Shown: positions 1 through 8,776 of the stretch, piece by piece
Numbering within the stretch: position 1 is the stretch's first letter
Layout: each line of letters opens with the position of its first letter
Assembly (NCBI GenBank): GCA_016789125.1
Contig: JAEUNU010000100.1
Coordinates: 1 to 61,518 of the forward strand
Origin: Zoogloea sp.
GTDB taxonomy: Bacteria > Pseudomonadota > Gammaproteobacteria > Burkholderiales > Rhodocyclaceae
DNA length: 61,518 nucleotides
Direction: 5' to 3'
Made by a program: the position numbers and the translations under genes
The notes under the pieces: generated by a model
What the model saw: the letters and a program-made list of their open reading frames with translations, nothing else
What the model was told of the DNA's origin: nothing
The model's database searches: none

Positions 1-124
1 TGCGGGCAAGGTTGGAAATGGTCTCGAGGTCATCGGCAAGCTGAAGGTTTCGCTCTCGCACGGCAGCGGCTGCCGTGTTGTCGACCACGAGGCGAAGAAA
101 CGGGCGGCGTGCTCGCGCGTTCAT
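1..124 (-). CDS. Unknown element protein, 5' end only
   Basis: Only the first 41 codons are visible before the gene runs off the left edge. The ATG at 124 overlaps the stop of the upstream gene as ATGA, and AGGAGG lies about 8 bases upstream, so the start is well supported. The visible part starts MNARARRPFLRLV, then becomes charged with a possible helix. I do not recognise a family. Its coupling to two small upstream genes suggests the same early operon, led by the DNA-binding gene at 236-490. Confidence 0.5.
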   Translation of the reverse strand, partial: MNARARRPFLRLVVDNTAAAAVRERNLQLADDLETISNLAR

Positions 125-243
125 GCTTGCGCCCTCCTGGCCAGGGTGATCCGGAAGGCGAGCGCCGGGCAGGCGATGCAGCGCAGCGCGCGGTAGAGGC
201 GGAAGCGGAGGACGAGGGCGGAGCCGGCGGCGGGCTTACGCAT
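121..243 (-). CDS. 40-residue basic protein of the left early operon
   Basis: A short reading frame starts at ATG 243, preceded by GGAGGG about 9 bases upstream. It overlaps the end of the upstream DNA-binding gene by 8 bases, and its TGA overlaps the next ATG. The product is arginine-rich with a CxxC pair (CIAC) in the middle. I see no known family. Coupled overlaps on both sides and ribosome-binding sites support translation; function is unknown. Confidence 0.45.
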   Translation of the reverse strand: MRKPAAGSALVLRFRLYRALRCIACPALAFRITLARRAQA

Positions 244-490
244 GGTGGGCGCCCTCCAGGCTCGCGGGGATGGGGCCGTCCGCAGTCACGAGGAGCGCGG
301 GCCACAGAAGGCGGCGGGTGGCAAGCTTGAGCGGGCGGACGCCGTAGAAGCTCGCGGTTTCGCACAGGCGCTGCCGCACGGAGTGGGGCTTGACGTGGTT
401 CAGCGCGGCGAATTCGGCGGTGCTGAGCGTGGCGGGGGTGTCGGCCGGGGCCGGGGTGTGGGCGTGCGTGCCCGAGGCGGATTGGCGCAT
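236..490 (-). CDS. Small putative DNA-binding protein, paralogue of 8777-8974
   Basis: 84 residues. The ATG at 490 is chosen over one at 538 because AGGAG lies 8 bases before it. Residues about 22-70 match the product of 8777-8974 closely: both share the pattern [ST]xEFAxLxxVxPxSVRQR, then YYG/FYG, then RRLLWPA. The first part looks like a helix-turn-helix that reads a start-of-operon operator; the RRLLWPA tail is shared and may pack against it. In both places the gene is first in a leftward operon, suggesting a regulator of early genes. The product is not assignable to a named family by eye. Confidence 0.7.
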   Translation of the reverse strand: MRQSASGTHAHTPAPADTPATLSTAEFAALNHVKPHSVRQRLCETASFYGVRPLKLATRRLLWPALLVTADGPIPASLEGAHHA

Positions 491-773
491 GGTGGTACTC
501 CTGTACAGCGGTCTGAATCTCCGCTGCTCCCGTTCCAATGGGGGCGGCGGAACCGTGTGGGGTTGGAACTACCGGGTACAGGATCCGGCCAGCCTTGCGG
601 CTGCCCCACACGGCCCGCCATTGAACAGGCGTCACCATGCGATTGACGTAAAAAAACCGCTTGCGCGGCCTCTCTAGGCCTGTACGTTCCGGGGTTCCAA
701 TCCCGGCTTCCTCTGTTTCGGAAGCGCCACTATCATGCGCCGCATGGCATACGGCCGTCAAGCCCCTGCAGCG
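491..773. other. Non-coding gap with inverted repeats and a terminator
   Basis: No convincing gene. It holds the terminator of the tape-measure transcription unit (650-668) and the upstream region of the left early operon. Inverted GTTCCAA (about 532-538) and TTGGAAC (about 563-569) face each other, and a further GGTTCCAATCCC lies within a CCGGG/CCCGG hairpin near 680-700. A GGCTTCC/GGAAGC hairpin follows. These may be operator or attachment-site structures, but no function is shown. Confidence 0.4.
650..668 (-). terminator. Intrinsic terminator of the capsid/tail unit
   Basis: On the minus strand CCGC-GCAA-GCGG is followed by an unbroken run of seven T. It lies just past the last gene of the unit (774-1160) and before the next operon's upstream region, so it separates two transcription units. 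Confidence 0.75.
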
Positions 774-1160
774 TCATTCGTCGGGGCAGGCGCGCACGCG
801 GGCCCGCTCCCGCCAGGTGATCAGGTCGGGCAGGGGCAGCGCGGTTAGGGTATCGAGGGGCCAATGGAAGATGAGCGCAATGTCGGCGATGGCGTCGTCA
901 ACGTATTCCGGCAGCCGGATCTCCTCCCCCGGCATGCGCGCCCGGGCTTCCTCAAGCGCGGCCACCACCTGGCCTGCGGCGTGGCACCCAAACGCGATGA
1001 GCGGCGCCACGTCGGCGTCGTCATCCAGCGCTGCGGCGTCATCCACGCCCTGCAGCCGGGCTTGCAGGCGCTGGATGGTGCCGGCGTGCATGTCCAGCAG
1101 CTTGGCCAGGTTGAGGCCCAGCAGGTCGGCGGTGCGCAGGGGGCGGGCGAGGCTGTTCAT
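774..1160 (-). CDS. Hypothetical protein coupled to the tape measure gene
   Basis: 128 residues, starting at ATG 1160, which overlaps the tape measure stop as ATGA. The product is mostly helical and acidic with no clear signal peptide or membrane segment; it contains a DDAAALDDDADV stretch near residue 40. In P2-like phages the gene after the tape measure encodes a tail tip or tail completion protein (U, X, D), but I see no clear match to those. It is the last gene before a terminator. Function unknown; a structural or assembly role is inferred only from position. Confidence 0.65.
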   Translation of the reverse strand: MNSLARPLRTADLLGLNLAKLLDMHAGTIQRLQARLQGVDDAAALDDDADVAPLIAFGCHAAGQVVAALEEARARMPGEEIRLPEYVDDAIADIALIFHWPLDTLTALPLPDLITWRERARVRACPDE

Positions 1161-3433
1161 TGGGCGTCGGCGAGGATGCTGCGGCGGCGGGAAGCGGTTT
1201 GGTTTTCGCGTTCGGTCAGGCGGCGGTCCACCGCGCGGGCGATGTCTTCGGGCGACTGGCCGGGGCCGGCGGTGATGTTGAAGGTGGTGGGGGCGCTGTA
1301 GTTCATCGGCTGACCGGTGATCGGCCGCAGCGGCTTGGAGGGGGCAACGAGGCTTGACCCGGCCCCGATAAGGGGCTTGGCGCCAACGGCCCCGAGGGCA
1401 ACGCCGCCGGCTGCCGGGCCGAAGTCGAACGAGAAGGCACGCTTGAGGGCCTGCAGCTTCTCCACGATGGCCCGCATCTTCTCGCTGACGAAGTTGCCCA
1501 GCCGGTCCCACCACTCGCTGAGTTTCGGGCCGATGCTGTCCCAGTTCTTCCAGATGAGGGCGGCAGCGCCGGCCAGGGTGGTGATCAGCAGAAGCACCGG
1601 ATGGCCTTTGGCGATGGTGGCAATCGCGGTGAGCACACCTTGGATCGCCGGCAGGGCTGTTTGCCCGAGGGTGCCCAACGCGGGCAGGTACTTGCCAACG
1701 CTGAGGATGTCGAACCCGGCCTTGAGCACGCCCAGCGGGCCCGTGACCGCCCACGCGGCAAGGGCCAGGGCGCCCACGCCACCCGCCAGCGCGGCAAAGA
1801 GCGCAGCGCCGACCACCAGCACCTGCGACAGGCCGGGGTATTCGTCGATGAACTTGCTCAGGCCGCCCACCATGCTGTTCGCCAACTCGATGACCTTGCC
1901 GGCGGCGGGCTCAAGCAGGTTGCCGACCTTGGTGCTGAAGTCGTTAAAGGTGCCGCCCAGCGCGTCCCAGCGGTTCTTCAGGGTGCCGAGGGATTCGCCC
2001 ACGCGCTCGTTCAGGGAGGCTTGCACCTCCATCTTGCCCCGCATCTCGTCGTAACCGGCTTTCCCCTTGCTGATCAGGATTTCCAGGGCCTGCAGCGTCT
2101 CGGCATCGTCGCCGAAGATCGTCTTCAGCACGCCTTGGCGTTTGGCATCGTTGCCCCCCAGCGCCTTCAGCTTAGCCAACTCGGAGAACAGCTTTTCCAA
2201 CCCGCCGAAGCCGCCGGCCCCATTGGTGAAATCCAGCTTAATGCCGGTGCCGGCCAACTCGGAATTGCCCTTGCCCACCTTCTTGGCATCGATGGACATT
2301 TGCAGGATCTTCCGGTAAGCGTTCCCGGAGGTTTCCCCCGTCATGCCGGACTGGTCGGCCATGGCCAGCAGGGGGGCAAGGGCTTTGGCTGCCTCCAATC
2401 CCTCCTTTCGAAGGATGGTCAGTGCGGGCGAGAGCTTCGCAAAGCCCCCCAGCATGTTCTGAGGGTCGACGCCGACATAGAAGGTGCGCTGGATCGTGTC
2501 CATGAGGGCCAGCATGTCTTTCTCGCTGGTCTTCGTCGCGTCCTGCAGCTTTGCCGCGAACTCCGCGGCTTCGGCCTTCGGCTTTTTCAGTTGGACGGCA
2601 AGCAGGGCGGTTGCCTCGCCCAGTCCGCCCAAGATCGCCTTGGCGCTCATGCCCTGGCGGTTGAGCACCGTCATCATTTCCATGAATTCGGTGGTGGTGC
2701 CGGGCAGGGTGGTTCCCAGCTTTTCGGCCAGCGCCTGAATCTGTGCGAATTCGGGGGGCAGGATCTTCCCGGCCCGAAGCATGGAGCCCTTCAGCTCGGT
2801 TACGGCCGCTTCACGGTCCGCATAAGTCTTGATGGTGTTGATCAGCGGCAGGCCGGTCGCCGCCGCGGTGCCGGTGGCGGCCGTGCCGACGTTGAGCGCC
2901 GCGCCGCGGTATTCCTGCAGCGTCTTCCAGTTGGTCTGGACGCGCTTCACCCGCTCAATCTGTTCCCGCTGGCGGTCAAGGCTACGGTTTGCCGCGTCGA
3001 TCTGCTTGGCCAGGTTGGCGTGTCGGCTCGCCAGCTCGTTGACGGGGATCTGCGCGCTCTGCATGTCGCTGGCCGCGGCGGTCTGCGCTGTCTTGGCCCG
3101 TTCATGCGCGCTGGTGAGGTTGCGGAGCTCCCGGGCCGCGGCCTGGTACTCCTTCTTCATGTTCTGGGTCGGGGTCTCCGAGGCCACGAGCGCGTCTCGC
3201 AGCTCCCGGACCTTGCGCCCGGCTTCCTGCATCGCCTTGCCGGTTTCGGTCACCCGCGCGCTTGCCTCGCGGAATCCCTCGAGCTGCTTCTGCTGGGCGT
3301 TCAGCTCGCGGAGCTTGTCCCGCGCTTCCTTCACGCCTTTGCTCAAGGCGGTGGTGCCCTTGAGCATGTCCCGGAGCGGGCCGCTCGCCTTGTTGATGGC
3401 TTCGAGTTCTACCTTCAGGCGCATGGTGTCCAT
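1157..3433 (-). CDS. P2-type tail tape measure protein (gpT-like)
   Basis: 758 residues. The N-terminal 170 residues are helical and coiled-coil-like, with the typical start in which helices joined by KELN/ARDKLREL-type repeats precede the core. The middle (about 200-480) carries the conserved tape-measure region, including the LPGTTTEFMEM and GLEAAKALAPLLA-type segments. Hydrophobic alanine/glycine-rich segments occur near 540-620. The family sets tail length and is packed in the tail tube. It follows the gpE-like gene, as in P2, where E/E' precede T. P2 gpT is 815 residues, so this one is slightly shorter. Confidence in the family is high; whether it is functional without other tail genes is unknown. 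Confidence 0.88.
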   Translation of the reverse strand: MDTMRLKVELEAINKASGPLRDMLKGTTALSKGVKEARDKLRELNAQQKQLEGFREASARVTETGKAMQEAGRKVRELRDALVASETPTQNMKKEYQAAARELRNLTSAHERAKTAQTAAASDMQSAQIPVNELASRHANLAKQIDAANRSLDRQREQIERVKRVQTNWKTLQEYRGAALNVGTAATGTAAATGLPLINTIKTYADREAAVTELKGSMLRAGKILPPEFAQIQALAEKLGTTLPGTTTEFMEMMTVLNRQGMSAKAILGGLGEATALLAVQLKKPKAEAAEFAAKLQDATKTSEKDMLALMDTIQRTFYVGVDPQNMLGGFAKLSPALTILRKEGLEAAKALAPLLAMADQSGMTGETSGNAYRKILQMSIDAKKVGKGNSELAGTGIKLDFTNGAGGFGGLEKLFSELAKLKALGGNDAKRQGVLKTIFGDDAETLQALEILISKGKAGYDEMRGKMEVQASLNERVGESLGTLKNRWDALGGTFNDFSTKVGNLLEPAAGKVIELANSMVGGLSKFIDEYPGLSQVLVVGAALFAALAGGVGALALAAWAVTGPLGVLKAGFDILSVGKYLPALGTLGQTALPAIQGVLTAIATIAKGHPVLLLITTLAGAAALIWKNWDSIGPKLSEWWDRLGNFVSEKMRAIVEKLQALKRAFSFDFGPAAGGVALGAVGAKPLIGAGSSLVAPSKPLRPITGQPMNYSAPTTFNITAGPGQSPEDIARAVDRRLTERENQTASRRRSILADAQ

Positions 3434-3491
3434 GATCTTCTCGCTTCTCTTGATGGGCGCCGGGCACCGTGAGGCACCCGGCGGTCGGGCC

Positions 3492-3827
3492 TCAGTTCAA
3501 GCCCAGTTGCGTCACTTCCTGCTGCGCCTCCTCGGGCAGCAGCACGGCCACCAGACGCACGGAGAACTTGAACAGGTCGGACACTTCGAGCTGGTTGATC
3601 TCGTGCGGGGCCAGGGTGGGGGTGCTGACCCGGGGCAGCACGGCCATGACGGTGTCGGCCTTCATGTCGAAGAGGTCCGACAGGGACACGCCGCGCAGGT
3701 CGCCGGCCTTGGGCTTGCGGAGCTGCACGCTCCGGATTTCGGTTTCGCCCCGCGTGATGGGGTGATCCAGTTCGACGGTGGTCAGGGAGCCGGCCTTGCC
3801 GGCGGTGGTGTTGGTGGTCGCAGTCAT
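3492..3827 (-). CDS. Phage tail assembly chaperone (gpE-like)
   Basis: 111 residues from ATG 3827, with AAGGAA about 7 bases upstream. The middle shows the pattern of the gpE/gp41 tail assembly family: an early VELDHPITRGE strand pair, then LRKPKAGDLRG, then a DLFDMKADTVMAVLPRVS helix region. The family helps assemble the tape measure with the tube. It lies 58 bases before the tape measure gene, as in P2. In P2 a -1 frameshift extends E to E'; I see no clear slippery heptamer here. The 272 bp between this gene and the Ogr-like gene hold no convincing gene and could carry a late promoter. Confidence 0.75.
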   Translation of the reverse strand: MTATTNTTAGKAGSLTTVELDHPITRGETEIRSVQLRKPKAGDLRGVSLSDLFDMKADTVMAVLPRVSTPTLAPHEINQLEVSDLFKFSVRLVAVLLPEEAQQEVTQLGLN

Positions 3828-4099
3828 TTCAGTTCCTTGGATGGGTGGTGGTGTCTTGCCGCTTTCCCCTGGGTTGCCAGGGGCCGGAAACGGCGTTCCG
3901 GTGATCGTTGCCACACACGGGCCGCCAAGTCCTCTACGCCCCGCCGCGCGCGGTCGGGACCCCGCCTCGCCTGCCCGCTTTGTTGATGGCGTTCTGTGCG
4001 GTTGTGCGAGGCCCTGGGGGCCTTGCGGCAGCGAGGCGGGTGTGGGCATGGTGAGCCGGTGCGATTCGTTGCGGATCTGTGCACTGATGCTGTGCACGC

Positions 4100-4405
4100 T
4101 TACCCGGCCGGCTCTTCAGAGCTGTTCGGCAGGGCGCCGCCCTTCCCCTTGGCGGCGAAATTTTTCCCTTTGCGCATCCTGAGCATCTGCGGGTTCTGTT
4201 CGGACTCGGGCAGCATCGAGGGCGCGAACACCTTGGTGGTTTCCGCGATACTCTCGAAGATGCACCGGCATCGCGTGTCCTTGCACTGCATGTAGAGCTT
4301 CCGCGTAGATGAGGAAAGGTCCTGGCTGTTGCGGACACGCGCCGGACCGCTGCAGGCAGGGCAGCGCAGGCTCAGCGATGGTTGTTGTTCGCGCTCGATG
4401 CTCAT
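4100..4405 (-). CDS. ogr: Ogr/Delta-family late-gene activator
   Basis: 101 residues. The N-terminal part shows exactly the zinc-binding spacing of the family, CxxC-x22-CxxxxC, with ARVRNSQDLSSSTRKLYMQC between the pairs. Ogr (P2) and Delta (P4) bind upstream of P2 late promoters and touch the RNA polymerase alpha subunit. P4-type satellites use Delta to switch on a helper's late genes, so this gene could act on the element's own structural genes or on a helper phage. It sits 11 bases after the stop of the 4417-5295 gene. The C-terminal third is basic and unlike classical Ogr. Confidence 0.85.
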   Translation of the reverse strand: MSIEREQQPSLSLRCPACSGPARVRNSQDLSSSTRKLYMQCKDTRCRCIFESIAETTKVFAPSMLPESEQNPQMLRMRKGKNFAAKGKGGALPNSSEEPAG

Positions 4406-4416
4406 GGCTGCGGCCC

Positions 4417-5295
4417 TCAGATGCCCATCAACTGCCGGTTCTTCTCGATCTCCGCCGCGCGCTTCTGCATGGCCTCGGCGGTGGTGCGGGGCGTGCCGAT
4501 GGGCGTGACGGAGAGCGCGCCGAAGTCGGCGAACCGCTTGACGATGTTCTCGATGTCGCCCTCAGCAGCAGCCAGCACGGCGACGGGGTCGATTCGCAGG
4601 CCCTCGACATAGTTGCCATCGATCACCGCGCTCGTTCGGGCCAGGTAGTGCTGTGCCTTCAGCATGGTGGGGTTGCGCGTATCGTTGCCAGTCCGCCGAC
4701 GATGCTCGGGGGTGTCGGGGTCGAAGAAGGCGCCGGCAATGGCGGCTTGCACGAACATGAACTCGATGCACTGCCGCATGGCGTCGGCGTGGTACTGATA
4801 GATGACTTCGAGCTCGGCGAACTCATCCAGCGCGGCAGTGCGGGCAAGATCGCGGCCGCGCCGCATGGCCTCCTGGTGCTCCGCGGTGATGGCGTTCAGC
4901 TCGCCTTCCAGCTCAGCCAGGATCGCCCGCAGCTCCTCGGCACTGCAGGGGAAGTCATCTGCCGTGTCGTCGACTTCGGACAGGCGCCCGGAAATGGCCT
5001 GCATCCGTTGCGGGTCGGGCCGCTCGCCCTTCACCAGCGCCTGCTTGATCTCCGCGAGGCGCTGCTGCTGCGCGGCGGCCTGAGCTTCGGCCTTGCCCTC
5101 GGCCGCGGCGAGCCGGACCCGCACGCTGGCGATCACCTTTTCCTGTTTCGCGCGCGCCTTGCTCAGCGCCTGGATGCGTTGCCCGTTCTTGTGGAGGTCC
5201 GCGTAATTGGTGCCGGTCTCGCGTTCGAGCATCGCCTGCAGCGAGGCCTTCAGATCGGTGGACCCGTAGCACGTGGGCTTGATGGATTCGTTCAT
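4417..5295 (-). CDS. Coiled-coil hypothetical protein downstream of capsid gene
   Basis: 292 residues. The ATG at 5295 (MNESIKPTCYGS) has AAAGGAA upstream; a longer frame reaching 5829 only shadows the capsid gene. Residues about 40-135 are charged, alanine- and glutamate-rich and likely coiled coil; the second half (about 135-290) contains DEFAELEVIYQYHADAMRQ and ends in AEIEKNRQLMGI. I recognise no family. In P2 the capsid gene is followed by the terminase small subunit M; this protein does not resemble it. It could be a head-assembly or size-determining factor, but that is only position-based. Confidence 0.65.
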   Translation of the reverse strand: MNESIKPTCYGSTDLKASLQAMLERETGTNYADLHKNGQRIQALSKARAKQEKVIASVRVRLAAAEGKAEAQAAAQQQRLAEIKQALVKGERPDPQRMQAISGRLSEVDDTADDFPCSAEELRAILAELEGELNAITAEHQEAMRRGRDLARTAALDEFAELEVIYQYHADAMRQCIEFMFVQAAIAGAFFDPDTPEHRRRTGNDTRNPTMLKAQHYLARTSAVIDGNYVEGLRIDPVAVLAAAEGDIENIVKRFADFGALSVTPIGTPRTTAEAMQKRAAEIEKNRQLMGI

Positions 5296-5312
5296 GGCGG
5301 TTCCTTTCGGTT

Positions 5313-6341
5313 TCAGACGAACTGGATGTTCTCGACGAAGGCGCACTTGCCCATGTCTTCGATGACATAAGCCTCGTTCACCGATTGGTAATCCTCGATC
5401 CGGTCGCGGGCCGGGTTGTCGACGATGCGGCGGCGCCGGGTGCCGGACTGCCAGTAAATCGACAGGTTGGAGAGCGGCGTGATCAGCAGCGAGTTGGCGG
5501 GGAAGTAGGGCACATGCACCACCGGGAGCCCCCCGGCTTTGCCGGAGCGCATGATCACGTCGGCGGCCATCATCTCGGACGGGGGCTGCACCGTCTGAAC
5601 CAGCGGAAACAGCCGGTCCGCGTTCAAGTCGCGGCTCATGATGACCGCGAAGCCCAGCGCAGCCAGCGCGTTGCGGTGCCACGGGTCGATGATGTTGTTG
5701 ATCAGGTCGAAGACGAGGGCGTCGAGGTCCACGTAATCGCCCGTCAGGCCGATCCGCACCTTGCCAATGCCAGGGAGGGCTTCGCTGATGACCCGGGCCG
5801 GGGCGGCGAGCCGCAGTTTCTTCAGCCACCCGATGTTCACGTCCTGCAGCAGGGGGTTAGCGGCCCGGTCGGTCGTGGCGGCGGCGCTCGTGCCGTTCCA
5901 GCCGATCATGATCCGATCGAGCCCGATCCGAGCCAGGATCGCATCGCGCACCAGTCGCTGAAAGTTCGGGAACTTCGCCCACTGGTCCAGCTGGGCGTAG
6001 GTGATCTGAGTGTCAAAGTTCGTCTGCCGGCAGAAGTAACCGGACGAGTCCATCGCGATCGGATCAATGGGCGTTCTCGGGCCGCTAGCGGTGCGGTACG
6101 CCAGGGGCTGGTTTGCCACCCCAAGGCCGATCTTCTCGCCTTCCTGTTCGCTCACCTGCACGATGTTGATCAGGCTCAGGAAGTGCGAGCTTTCCTGCAC
6201 CCGCCGTTCGAGCGACTGCGCAACGGTCGGCGTCACGTTGAACGTCTGCGCGACGTCCTTCACCCCGTTGATCTTGCCGATTTCCGCCGTGTAGGCGGCG
6301 AGCTTCTCCCGGGCTTCGGGCGTCATGGCGTGGGTATTCAT
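5313..6341 (-). CDS. N: P2-family major capsid protein (gpN-like)
   Basis: 342 residues, close to P2 gpN in length (357). Conserved stretches include QESSHFLSLINIVQVSE followed by GEKIGLGV, then the DRAANPLLQDVNIGWL segment, and VPYFPANSLLITPLSNLSIY near the C-terminus, all in the same order as in gpN. The protein forms the icosahedral shell. In P2 it is made with scaffold O upstream; here the upstream neighbours are a 58-residue protein and the replication gene, so no scaffold/protease is visible. Translation start is preceded by GAGAGGAAGC. Family assignment is secure; the neighbourhood is unusual. Confidence 0.93.
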   Translation of the reverse strand: MNTHAMTPEAREKLAAYTAEIGKINGVKDVAQTFNVTPTVAQSLERRVQESSHFLSLINIVQVSEQEGEKIGLGVANQPLAYRTASGPRTPIDPIAMDSSGYFCRQTNFDTQITYAQLDQWAKFPNFQRLVRDAILARIGLDRIMIGWNGTSAAATTDRAANPLLQDVNIGWLKKLRLAAPARVISEALPGIGKVRIGLTGDYVDLDALVFDLINNIIDPWHRNALAALGFAVIMSRDLNADRLFPLVQTVQPPSEMMAADVIMRSGKAGGLPVVHVPYFPANSLLITPLSNLSIYWQSGTRRRRIVDNPARDRIEDYQSVNEAYVIEDMGKCAFVENIQFV

Positions 6342-6367
6342 GGTGGTTTGCTTCCTCTCGGTTGAGT

Positions 6368-6544
6368 TCAGAACCCTTCGGGCTCGTTCTGCCCGTTGCG
6401 CTCGCGGTCAAGCTGGGCGACGAAGGCGCCGTCGCCGGCCTGCTTGAGCTGCTCGCGCAGGTCCTTGACGCGCTTCTCGGCGACGAAGAGCTCCACGCGC
6501 ATCGTCTGCACGTCGGGGCTGGCGGGGGTGGTGGGGTCAAACAT
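6368..6544 (-). CDS. Small acidic helical protein between replication and capsid genes
   Basis: 58 residues. The ATG at 6544 overlaps the end of the gpA-like gene by 8 bases, indicating coupling. After a proline-rich start, residues about 15-50 form one charged amphipathic helix (RVELFVAEKRVKDLREQLKQ). No family recognised. Located where P2 would carry scaffold or terminase genes; too small to be either. Confidence 0.55.
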   Translation of the reverse strand: MFDPTTPASPDVQTMRVELFVAEKRVKDLREQLKQAGDGAFVAQLDRERNGQNEPEGF

Positions 6545-8441
6545 GGTCGAAGTCCTCGGGGGGGTAGAGGTCGGGGGGCGGAAACCAGTCCGGCCACGGG
6601 TCGGCCGGGCTGGCAGAGAAAGGCGGAAGGCCGGCGGCGGGCGCCGGCCAGGTGTCGGCGAAGCCTTCCGGGGCGGCGCTGGGCACGCCGGCGCAGGCGC
6701 CGGAAGGCTGGGGCGTACAGTTATTGACACGAGTCCAAGGCGCGGCGGCCCTGGCGGGCCTTGCTTGGTCCTGGCTCGAAGCGCGGCGAATCTCCCACTT
6801 GAAGCGGCGGCTCTCGAAGGCGCGGCCCTTGGCCGCATCGAGCACCCCGTACACGCCCGCCGGTCGGGTTTCACCGTAGCGGGTGAGGGGCGCGGGCTCC
6901 GGCGCCTGCGCAATCGGGCACCAGCGTTCGCCGGGGCGGGTCTTTGCCAGCGACACGGCCAGATCCTTGCGGGCCACCGTGGGCCCGCCCTGGCACTTCA
7001 CGTAGTCGGCCCAGTCGCCCGCGTCGGCGGCCTGGCGGGCGGTCTCGATCAGGGGTGTATGCTCGGGCGCGGCCTCCATGCGGCGCAGCTCGCGCCACAC
7101 GCCCACCGGGGCGCCGCCGAACAGAAGGAACTGCCGGATGCCCAATGTAGACGCCCACGCATTCACCCGAGCAGCGCCCGCGATGGCGTCGTCTCCAAAC
7201 AGATCCTGCTGCACCTTGAAGCCGTCGATGTTCTTGGCGATGTACTTCAGGATGTAGCCCGTTGCCGAATGGGTCGCGTCCATCTTGATCGGCACGAACT
7301 TCACCCGGTTCTTCACCGCGCCCGGCTCGTCCGGGCTGTGCTGGGTCAGGAAGTAGCGGGTGACGGCCTCGCGCACTGGCTTGACCGCGGCCGCCGGCAT
7401 GAACAGCAGCAGATGCCAGTGGGGCGCGCCGTCCTGGTGCGGCTCGGCGATCCGGAAGCCATACAGGCGGATGCCCCGGCGCTGCAGGTAAGCGCGGGTC
7501 TTCGCCCACGCCTTGCACAGGTGCTGCTGCGCCTCCCGCGGTGTGGTGCCGTCGAACGAAGGGTTGTCCCGCACCCGCACCGGCTGCCCCTTGCGGTACA
7601 CCGCGCGCTTGGCGTGCATCGCAGAGGGGCAGGTCACGGTGATGAAGAAGGCCGCGTGCGCCAAGCCCCGGGCGATCTCCTCGAAGCCCCGGGCGCGAGC
7701 CAGCAGCTCGCCGCGGCGAATGGCCGGGTTCGCGGTGCTCTTGGCGGCCAGCTCGGCAAGGGTGGCCGCGTAGTCGTGTTGGTTGACCGCTTCCAGCCCC
7801 TCGAGATACGCCGCGTTGCGCCGCTTCTGCCGCTCCCACCGCCGCACATTGGCGTTGGTCACGTACTTCTGCTTCTTGGCGTGCACGATCCCGAAAAGCT
7901 CGATGGCGCAGGCCTCCTTGGTGCGCTGGTGCAGCCGGCCCACCTGGCGGCGCCACCACTTGCGGCAGACCATGCGGGCGACGGCGCCCCGTACCTCTTC
8001 CTCGGTGCCGTCCTTCACGGCGGGCGGCTCGATGAAGTTGCCGGTGCAGAAGGCGCACAGGGCCAGATAGGTACCGATCAGGGAAACGTCGTTCGAGGCG
8101 TTCGCGGCCCTCTTGGGGCTCTGACGCTCAAACGCTTGGCGTGCGAGGCGGTCGGCCTTGGCCTGTACGTCGTCATCGGTGGCGGAGAGGGGCACCGGCA
8201 GGGGCAAGGTGCGCAGGCGCTCGCCGATCTCCCGAAGCCAGGTGTTGGCCGCGGTCTCACCCTTGGCGGTGCGCCGGAACTCATATCCGGTGGCCACTTC
8301 CGGGCGCCATTCAGACGGAATGGGCGCCAGGCAGAAGGCGACAAACTCTTCATCCGCCCGGCGCGTGCCGGCGCTGCCGGCGGTTGGCCGCCACGGGGGC
8401 AGGGCGCGGAGGCGCGAAGGGCGGGCGCGGCGGCACGTCAT
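6537..8441 (-). CDS. A: P2 gpA-type replication endonuclease
   Basis: 634 residues (P2 gpA is 761). The HUH metal site appears as HWHLLLF, and the paired catalytic tyrosines as YILKY, matching the YxxxY arrangement of P2 gpA. The family nicks the origin and starts rolling-circle replication, with the origin normally inside its own gene. A CCxxC-type region and the GYEFRRTAKGETAAN segment lie in the N-terminal third. The start at 8441 overlaps the upstream stop as ATGA. This gene shows that the element replicates by its own nickase. The C-terminal tail is proline-rich and variable. Confidence 0.88.
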   Translation of the reverse strand: MTCRRARPSRLRALPPWRPTAGSAGTRRADEEFVAFCLAPIPSEWRPEVATGYEFRRTAKGETAANTWLREIGERLRTLPLPVPLSATDDDVQAKADRLARQAFERQSPKRAANASNDVSLIGTYLALCAFCTGNFIEPPAVKDGTEEEVRGAVARMVCRKWWRRQVGRLHQRTKEACAIELFGIVHAKKQKYVTNANVRRWERQKRRNAAYLEGLEAVNQHDYAATLAELAAKSTANPAIRRGELLARARGFEEIARGLAHAAFFITVTCPSAMHAKRAVYRKGQPVRVRDNPSFDGTTPREAQQHLCKAWAKTRAYLQRRGIRLYGFRIAEPHQDGAPHWHLLLFMPAAAVKPVREAVTRYFLTQHSPDEPGAVKNRVKFVPIKMDATHSATGYILKYIAKNIDGFKVQQDLFGDDAIAGAARVNAWASTLGIRQFLLFGGAPVGVWRELRRMEAAPEHTPLIETARQAADAGDWADYVKCQGGPTVARKDLAVSLAKTRPGERWCPIAQAPEPAPLTRYGETRPAGVYGVLDAAKGRAFESRRFKWEIRRASSQDQARPARAAAPWTRVNNCTPQPSGACAGVPSAAPEGFADTWPAPAAGLPPFSASPADPWPDWFPPPDLYPPEDFDHV

Positions 8442-8755
8442 TGCCCGGCCTCCTCGGCTTCCGGTTCAGCCTCTTCGCCTTCCGGCTCAGCAGCGCAGAA
8501 GGCGCCCAGCCAATCCCGCATTGCCCGGGCGCGCAGCACGAGTACCGGGCGCTGCGCGTCGGGGACCTTCAGCCACGGCAGCGCCGCCACGTCCTCGGGG
8601 TGGGGCACCTGGGCAATCGTTGCCAGCAAGCGCCGATCCCGGGGCGTGCCCTTGTCCCACGCCCGGCCGAAGGCAGAGGCCGGCACGTCGGCCAGCCCGG
8701 CGGCCTTCCGGGCGCGCGGAAGCCAGCGGGCGGCGATGGCGGAGAAGGTGGGCAC
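8438..8755 (-). CDS. Hypothetical protein upstream of the replication gene
   Basis: 105 residues with a helical N-terminal two-thirds (FSAIAARWLPRARKAAG) and a glutamate-rich tail. It is translationally coupled to the gpA-like gene by an ATGA overlap and lies 21 bases after the small DNA-binding gene. No family recognised. Position suggests an early replication accessory function, which is inference. Confidence 0.6.
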   Translation of the reverse strand: MPTFSAIAARWLPRARKAAGLADVPASAFGRAWDKGTPRDRRLLATIAQVPHPEDVAALPWLKVPDAQRPVLVLRARAMRDWLGAFCAAEPEGEEAEPEAEEAGQ

Positions 8756-8776
8756 GGCCCGGGGCTCCGGTGCTGC

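Noticed and set aside
676..705. tRNA-like T-arm (GGGGTTCCAATCCC hairpin)
   Set aside because: Position 57 is C where a purine is expected, the stem pairs poorly in the tRNA register, and no acceptor or anticodon arms are found around it.
3434..3520. P2-style -1 frameshift extending the gpE-like gene into an E' product
   Set aside because: No slippery heptamer is seen at the end of the gene and the gap to the tape measure is only 58 bases.
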